Below are positions 51,284-54,779 of a DNA stretch of 54,779 nucleotides, piece by piece. The number at the start of each line of letters is the position of its first letter. Position 1 is the stretch's first letter. This stretch comes from Bacteroidales bacterium (GTDB taxonomy: Bacteria; Bacteroidota; Bacteroidia; Bacteroidales; F082), in assembly GCA_024709145.1 (NCBI GenBank), contig JANJXG010000095.1, positions 1 through 54,779 on the forward strand, written 5' to 3'. A program made the translations under genes and the position numbers. A model generated the notes under the pieces. That model was given only the letters and a program-made list of their open reading frames with translations. It did not search any database and was not told where the DNA came from.

Positions 51284-53262
51284 TGATGAGAAAACTAACT
51301 CTCTTTCTTGCCCTGATGCTGATGCTTCAGCTGCAACTGACCGCACAGACCCAAAAAGTGAAATTCAGGAAAATTCCGGCTGAGCTTCTCGAGCAAACAA
51401 CACATCCGCTTGACAGCCAGGCCGATGCTGCTATACTCTATCAATATTGCCGGGTGTATTACGCCCTGACCAACGGCTGGTTCGACACCCATACCTTTGT
51501 GCACAAACGCATCAAAATATACAATCAGGACGGCATGGGCTGGGCTGATTTTGCCATTCCGTATTATGCTGAAGGTAATTTTGTCAAATTCAAAGCCTAT
51601 ACCTATAACCTTGAAGAAGGCAAGGTTGTGGAAACAAAACTGGAAAACGACAACTTTAACACCGAAGAGTTTAACAAAGTATTTAAGCGACGCAAATTTG
51701 CCATGCCGGCAGTGAGTCCGGGTTCGGTAATTGATATCGAATATGAAATTTCGGAACCCTCTTCCATTTCGCTGCAGCCATACTATCTGCAAGAGGAAAT
51801 TCCTGTCGATTTTGTGGAATATGAGGTTGAAATTCCCAAATACTACACCTTCAATAAATCAGTGAAAGGACTGCCCCTGCCTGTTACCCGTAAAAACGAT
51901 TCACGAACAGGAGTCATCCCCGGTTCGGGCGGTTCACAAACAGGAAATGATAATTATGCCATCTATGTCGACATATACACGGCAAGCAATGTGCCTGCAT
52001 TGAAAGAGGAACCCTTTGTGCCTTCGATGAACAATTACAGAACTTCCATAAATTATGAGCTTTCTTATATCCAAGGCAGCAGCGGGAAGATTACAAATTT
52101 TTCGAACACCTGGGACAACATCGCTCAATTGCTCATGGAAAGCGAGGATTTTGGCAGGCAAATGGAACTCAGACTCACCGAACTCAACCCTTTAGTTGAA
52201 CAGTGGATGCTTTTGCCGGCTGAAGAGCGGGTGAACGCCGTGTACTATTATGTGCGAAACAATTATAATTGGAACGAATACTATGGCGGATTAGCCGAAA
52301 AAGGATTAAAGAAACTGCTTGATGAGAAATCAGGTAATTCGGGTGATATTAACCTGCTGCTTATCAACCTGCTTAAGAAGGTTGAAGTTGATGTCCTTCC
52401 TTGTGTTTTAAGTACGACCGACCGGGGATTCTTGAACGTGAGTTATCCCAGCCTGGCTCAGATCAATTATGTGATTGCAGCTCTAAAAACCAAAGACGGC
52501 TACTCTTTTCTCGACGCAACCAACAAATACCTTGATGCCGGTTTTTTGCCCAAACACACCCTGAATCTCGACGGGATCATTGTGACAACCGACAAAAAAG
52601 GAATAAAAATCCCCTTGACCAACCCTAACAAAGGAGTAGTAGCCACGAATGTTCTTTGCGTGATTACCGATGACATGCTGATCAAAGGACAGGTAAAAAG
52701 TACTCACACACAGTATGATGCTTGCTCGGCCAGATCGGTGTATTATGAAGAGGAGAAACAAGGCGGCTACCTGAAAAGCTTTCACGACCGCTACCCGGGT
52801 TTGGAAATCACCAATCATACTATCGAAGGAGCAGACAGCCTGAAGCCTATTATTACCGAACGCTATGATTTTGAACTGGAGGGGCAAATTGAGGAAGCCG
52901 GCGATTTGATTTATTTGAATCCCATGTTGATCTGGCAAGATAAAATTAACTACCTGAAGAGTGAGACCCGCGAATTCCCGGTATTCTATCATTCAATGGG
53001 GACCGAAAAATACATGATTTCGATCAAACTCCCCGAAAACTATCAGGTTGAATCACTTCCCAAAGCCGTTAGACTGGCTTTGCCCAACGGCCTTGGAACC
53101 TTCACCTACTCGGTAAGTGTGACAGGTCAAAACCTTACAATTCAATACCTTTACATCAAAACAGAAGCCATCATACCCCCAACAGAATACCAGGCTTTGA
53201 GAAACCTCCTCACCCTAATGATCGACAAACAAGCAGAGAAGGTCGTTTTGAAGAGGGTTTAA
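51280..53262 (+). CDS. DUF3857/transglutaminase-like protein, probably non-catalytic
   Basis: 660 aa, signal peptide ending QLTAQ. It has the same three-part layout as its upstream neighbour, but the core lacks the nucleophile: the GDC motif reads GNSGDIN (S354 in place of Cys), and the catalytic His position is Y397 (QINYVIAA). The Asp is kept (D412 in FLDAT). It is therefore likely a binding partner rather than an enzyme. Start codon run ATG-ATG-ATG at 51280; the first is used here. It is coupled by overlap to the gene upstream. Confidence 0.85.
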   Translation: MMMRKLTLFLALMLMLQLQLTAQTQKVKFRKIPAELLEQTTHPLDSQADAAILYQYCRVYYALTNGWFDTHTFVHKRIKIYNQDGMGWADFAIPYYAEGNFVKFKAYTYNLEEGKVVETKLENDNFNTEEFNKVFKRRKFAMPAVSPGSVIDIEYEISEPSSISLQPYYLQEEIPVDFVEYEVEIPKYYTFNKSVKGLPLPVTRKNDSRTGVIPGSGGSQTGNDNYAIYVDIYTASNVPALKEEPFVPSMNNYRTSINYELSYIQGSSGKITNFSNTWDNIAQLLMESEDFGRQMELRLTELNPLVEQWMLLPAEERVNAVYYYVRNNYNWNEYYGGLAEKGLKKLLDEKSGNSGDINLLLINLLKKVEVDVLPCVLSTTDRGFLNVSYPSLAQINYVIAALKTKDGYSFLDATNKYLDAGFLPKHTLNLDGIIVTTDKKGIKIPLTNPNKGVVATNVLCVITDDMLIKGQVKSTHTQYDACSARSVYYEEEKQGGYLKSFHDRYPGLEITNHTIEGADSLKPIITERYDFELEGQIEEAGDLIYLNPMLIWQDKINYLKSETREFPVFYHSMGTEKYMISIKLPENYQVESLPKAVRLALPNGLGTFTYSVSVTGQNLTIQYLYIKTEAIIPPTEYQALRNLLTLMIDKQAEKVVLKRV

Positions 53263-53281
53263 ATACGGCAAGAAAAATTAA

Positions 53282-53289
53282 TATTTTTG
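53282..53289 (+). promoter_or_regulatory. Promoter -7 element for the fucosidase gene
   Basis: TATTTTTG, a TAnnTTTG match 19 bp before the ATG at 53309. Confidence 0.5.
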
Positions 53290-53308
53290 TCAACCTAATG
53301 CATTAATA

Positions 53309-54779
53309 ATGGCTATTTCAAAGCAAGGCACGCCTCACTACAGTCAAATGTTGAAAAGCTGCCTGCTTTGGCTGGTGATACTATTCGTGCGGCAACTTTC
53401 GGCCCAAACCCCGCCACCTGAACCGCTGCATCCTTTGCCCGGCGAGGCTCAGTTAAACTGGCACAAGCTGGAGCAATATGCCTTCATACACTTCACCATC
53501 AACACTTTCACCGACAAGGAATGGGGTTATGGTGATGAAAGTCCTGCCTTATTCAATCCCACCGAGGCTGATCCTGAACAGTGGGCAAGCGTGATTTCAG
53601 CCGCTGGCCTCAAAGGGCTTATCCTGACCGTAAAGCATCATGATGGCTTTTGTCTTTGGCCCAGTGCCTACACAGAACACAGTGTGCGTAACAGCCCGTG
53701 GATGAATGGTAAAGGCGACCTTGTAAGGCTTGTCGCTGAGGCTTGCCAGCGGCATGGTTTAAAATTTGGGATTTACCTTTCTCCCTGGGACAGAAATCAT
53801 TCAGCTTACGGAACCTCTGACTATATCGACTATTACCGCAATCAGGTGCAGGAACTTGCCACCGCTTACGGTCCAGTGTTCGAGTGGTGGCTCGATGGAG
53901 CCAACGGTGGCGATGGCTTTTATGGAGGTGCCAGAGAAGTTCGACACATCGACAGACAAACTTACTATCAATGGCCCGAAACCATCCGACAGATCAAGAC
54001 GCTACAACCCAACGTGCTCATTTTCAGTGACGCCGGTCCCGACATCCGATGGGTTGGTAATGAAGCAGGCTATGCCGGCGAAACCAACTGGAATTGTTTG
54101 ACAGCCGACACCCTTTACCCCGGCAAGGCCGGTATCAGTCCACTGCTCGAAACGGGAACACCTGAAGGCCGAAGCTGGATTCCGGCAGAAGTGGATGTGA
54201 GTATCAGGCCGGGCTGGTTTTGGCATGCAGGTGAAGACAGTCTGGTAAAAAGTCCGCAAAAGCTGTTCGAAATTTACCTTAACTCAGTGGGAAGAGGTGC
54301 AAATCTGCTTCTGAACATACCACCCGACAAAAGTGGACTAATTCATGAAAACGATGTGAAAGCCCTGTTGGGATGGAAAAAGCTGGTGGATGAAGCTTTT
54401 GCCATAAACCTGGCTGCGGTTGCAAAGGTAAGTGCTGAATATCACAGAGGCAACGATCCATTTTTCTCCGCCAGCACCCTCACCGACAACAACTTTGATA
54501 CATACTGGGCTACAGACGACGGACAAACCCAAGGCAGTATTCTGTTTGAATTTGACACGATTAAAACAATCAGGTATGTTGTTTTGCACGAAATGATCAG
54601 GCTTGGCCAACGCGTGGAAGCCTTCAGTATTGATTATGCAAGCCCTGCCGGTTGGTTGCCACTGACCGAAGGTACCACCATCGGACACAAACGCATTCTT
54701 CATTTCGATGCAGTGAATGCAACTGCCCTGCGAATCCGCATTACTGCTGCCAGGGCCTGTCCGGCATTGTCAGAAATTG
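53309..54779 (+). CDS. GH29 alpha-L-fucosidase, 3' end missing
   Basis: Open reading frame of 490 codons running off the window end, so the gene is partial. A signal peptide (ending LSAQ, about residue 31) is followed by a GH29 barrel: W-HKLEQYAFIHFTINTFTD, GLILTVKHHDGFCLW, GIYLSPWDR, and the nucleophile Asp in VFEWWLDGANGG; later AGETNW and VGRGANLLLNIPP. Residues about 385-490 resemble an F5/8 type C carbohydrate-binding domain (STLTDNNFDTYWATDDG). It removes terminal L-fucose from glycans, probably in the periplasm or outside the cell. The acid/base Glu cannot be fixed with confidence. Confidence 0.92.
   Translation, partial: MAISKQGTPHYSQMLKSCLLWLVILFVRQLSAQTPPPEPLHPLPGEAQLNWHKLEQYAFIHFTINTFTDKEWGYGDESPALFNPTEADPEQWASVISAAGLKGLILTVKHHDGFCLWPSAYTEHSVRNSPWMNGKGDLVRLVAEACQRHGLKFGIYLSPWDRNHSAYGTSDYIDYYRNQVQELATAYGPVFEWWLDGANGGDGFYGGAREVRHIDRQTYYQWPETIRQIKTLQPNVLIFSDAGPDIRWVGNEAGYAGETNWNCLTADTLYPGKAGISPLLETGTPEGRSWIPAEVDVSIRPGWFWHAGEDSLVKSPQKLFEIYLNSVGRGANLLLNIPPDKSGLIHENDVKALLGWKKLVDEAFAINLAAVAKVSAEYHRGNDPFFSASTLTDNNFDTYWATDDGQTQGSILFEFDTIKTIRYVVLHEMIRLGQRVEAFSIDYASPAGWLPLTEGTTIGHKRILHFDAVNATALRIRITAARACPALSEI

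Noticed and set aside
1-54779. Mobile element, prophage, integron or CRISPR array
   Set aside because: No transposase, integrase, spaced direct repeats or terminal inverted repeats were seen; all regions read as chromosomal genes.

Overview
The window looks like a chromosome segment of a member of the Bacteroidota, most likely a Bacteroidales-type bacterium. Reasons: gldE-gldD gliding/type IX secretion (T9SS) genes, two proteins with C-terminal T9SS sorting domains, a DUF4837 lipoprotein, a fused DAHP synthase-chorismate mutase, a 29-residue AURKAIP1/COX24-type basic protein, and many Bacteroidota-type TAnnTTTG -7 promoter elements just upstream of start codons. Shine-Dalgarno sites are not obvious. 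No insertion sequence, prophage, CRISPR array or rRNA was seen; nearly all of the sequence is ordinary chromosomal coding DNA.

Layout. 1-6.0 kb: PAP2-type membrane protein, rpoN (sigma-54), asnS, DAHP synthase-chorismate mutase, CorA. 6.2-12.2 kb (minus strand): T9SS-exported M14 carboxypeptidase, then mutY-ssb-gldE-gldD. 12.3-19.9 kb (plus): HU, COX24-type mini-protein, RNase G, trpS, a small membrane protein, hflX, lnt, dus. 20.0-26.8 kb: NtrB/NtrC-like two-component system followed by a sigma-54 promoter, a DUF4398-like lipoprotein, two L,D-transpeptidases and an unknown membrane protein. 26.9-34.6 kb: esterase, beta-barrel/SPOR-like protein, a 39-residue membrane protein, a T9SS-exported peptidylarginine deiminase-like enzyme, tatA, a LysM lytic transglycosylase and a DUF4837 lipoprotein. 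34.7-42.5 kb: a small lipoprotein, then a TetR-TolC-HlyD-DUF2147-ABC-ABC-permease-permease efflux operon. 42.5-47.1 kb (minus): TPR histidine kinase, and a beta-barrel/lipoprotein pair. 47.2-54.8 kb: glnS, tRNA-Gln(CTG), two DUF3857/transglutaminase-like proteins and a GH29 alpha-L-fucosidase cut by the window end.

The most interesting system is 20.0-26.8 kb. A sensor kinase and a sigma-54-dependent activator are followed by three alternating TGTATGAA/TTCATACA half-sites, an AT-rich stretch, and a near-consensus sigma-54 promoter (TGGCACG-N4-TTGT) that reads into a lipoprotein gene. That lipoprotein shares a helical domain with the N-terminus of the next protein, an L,D-transpeptidase. I infer an envelope-responsive circuit that remodels peptidoglycan or its attachment to the outer membrane. 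rpoN itself is also in the window.

A second highlight is the T9SS-exported deiminase at 29.3-31.3 kb, which appears to keep the catalytic residues and the paired arginines known from Porphyromonas gingivalis PPAD. Function calls rest on recognised motifs only; no database search was run.
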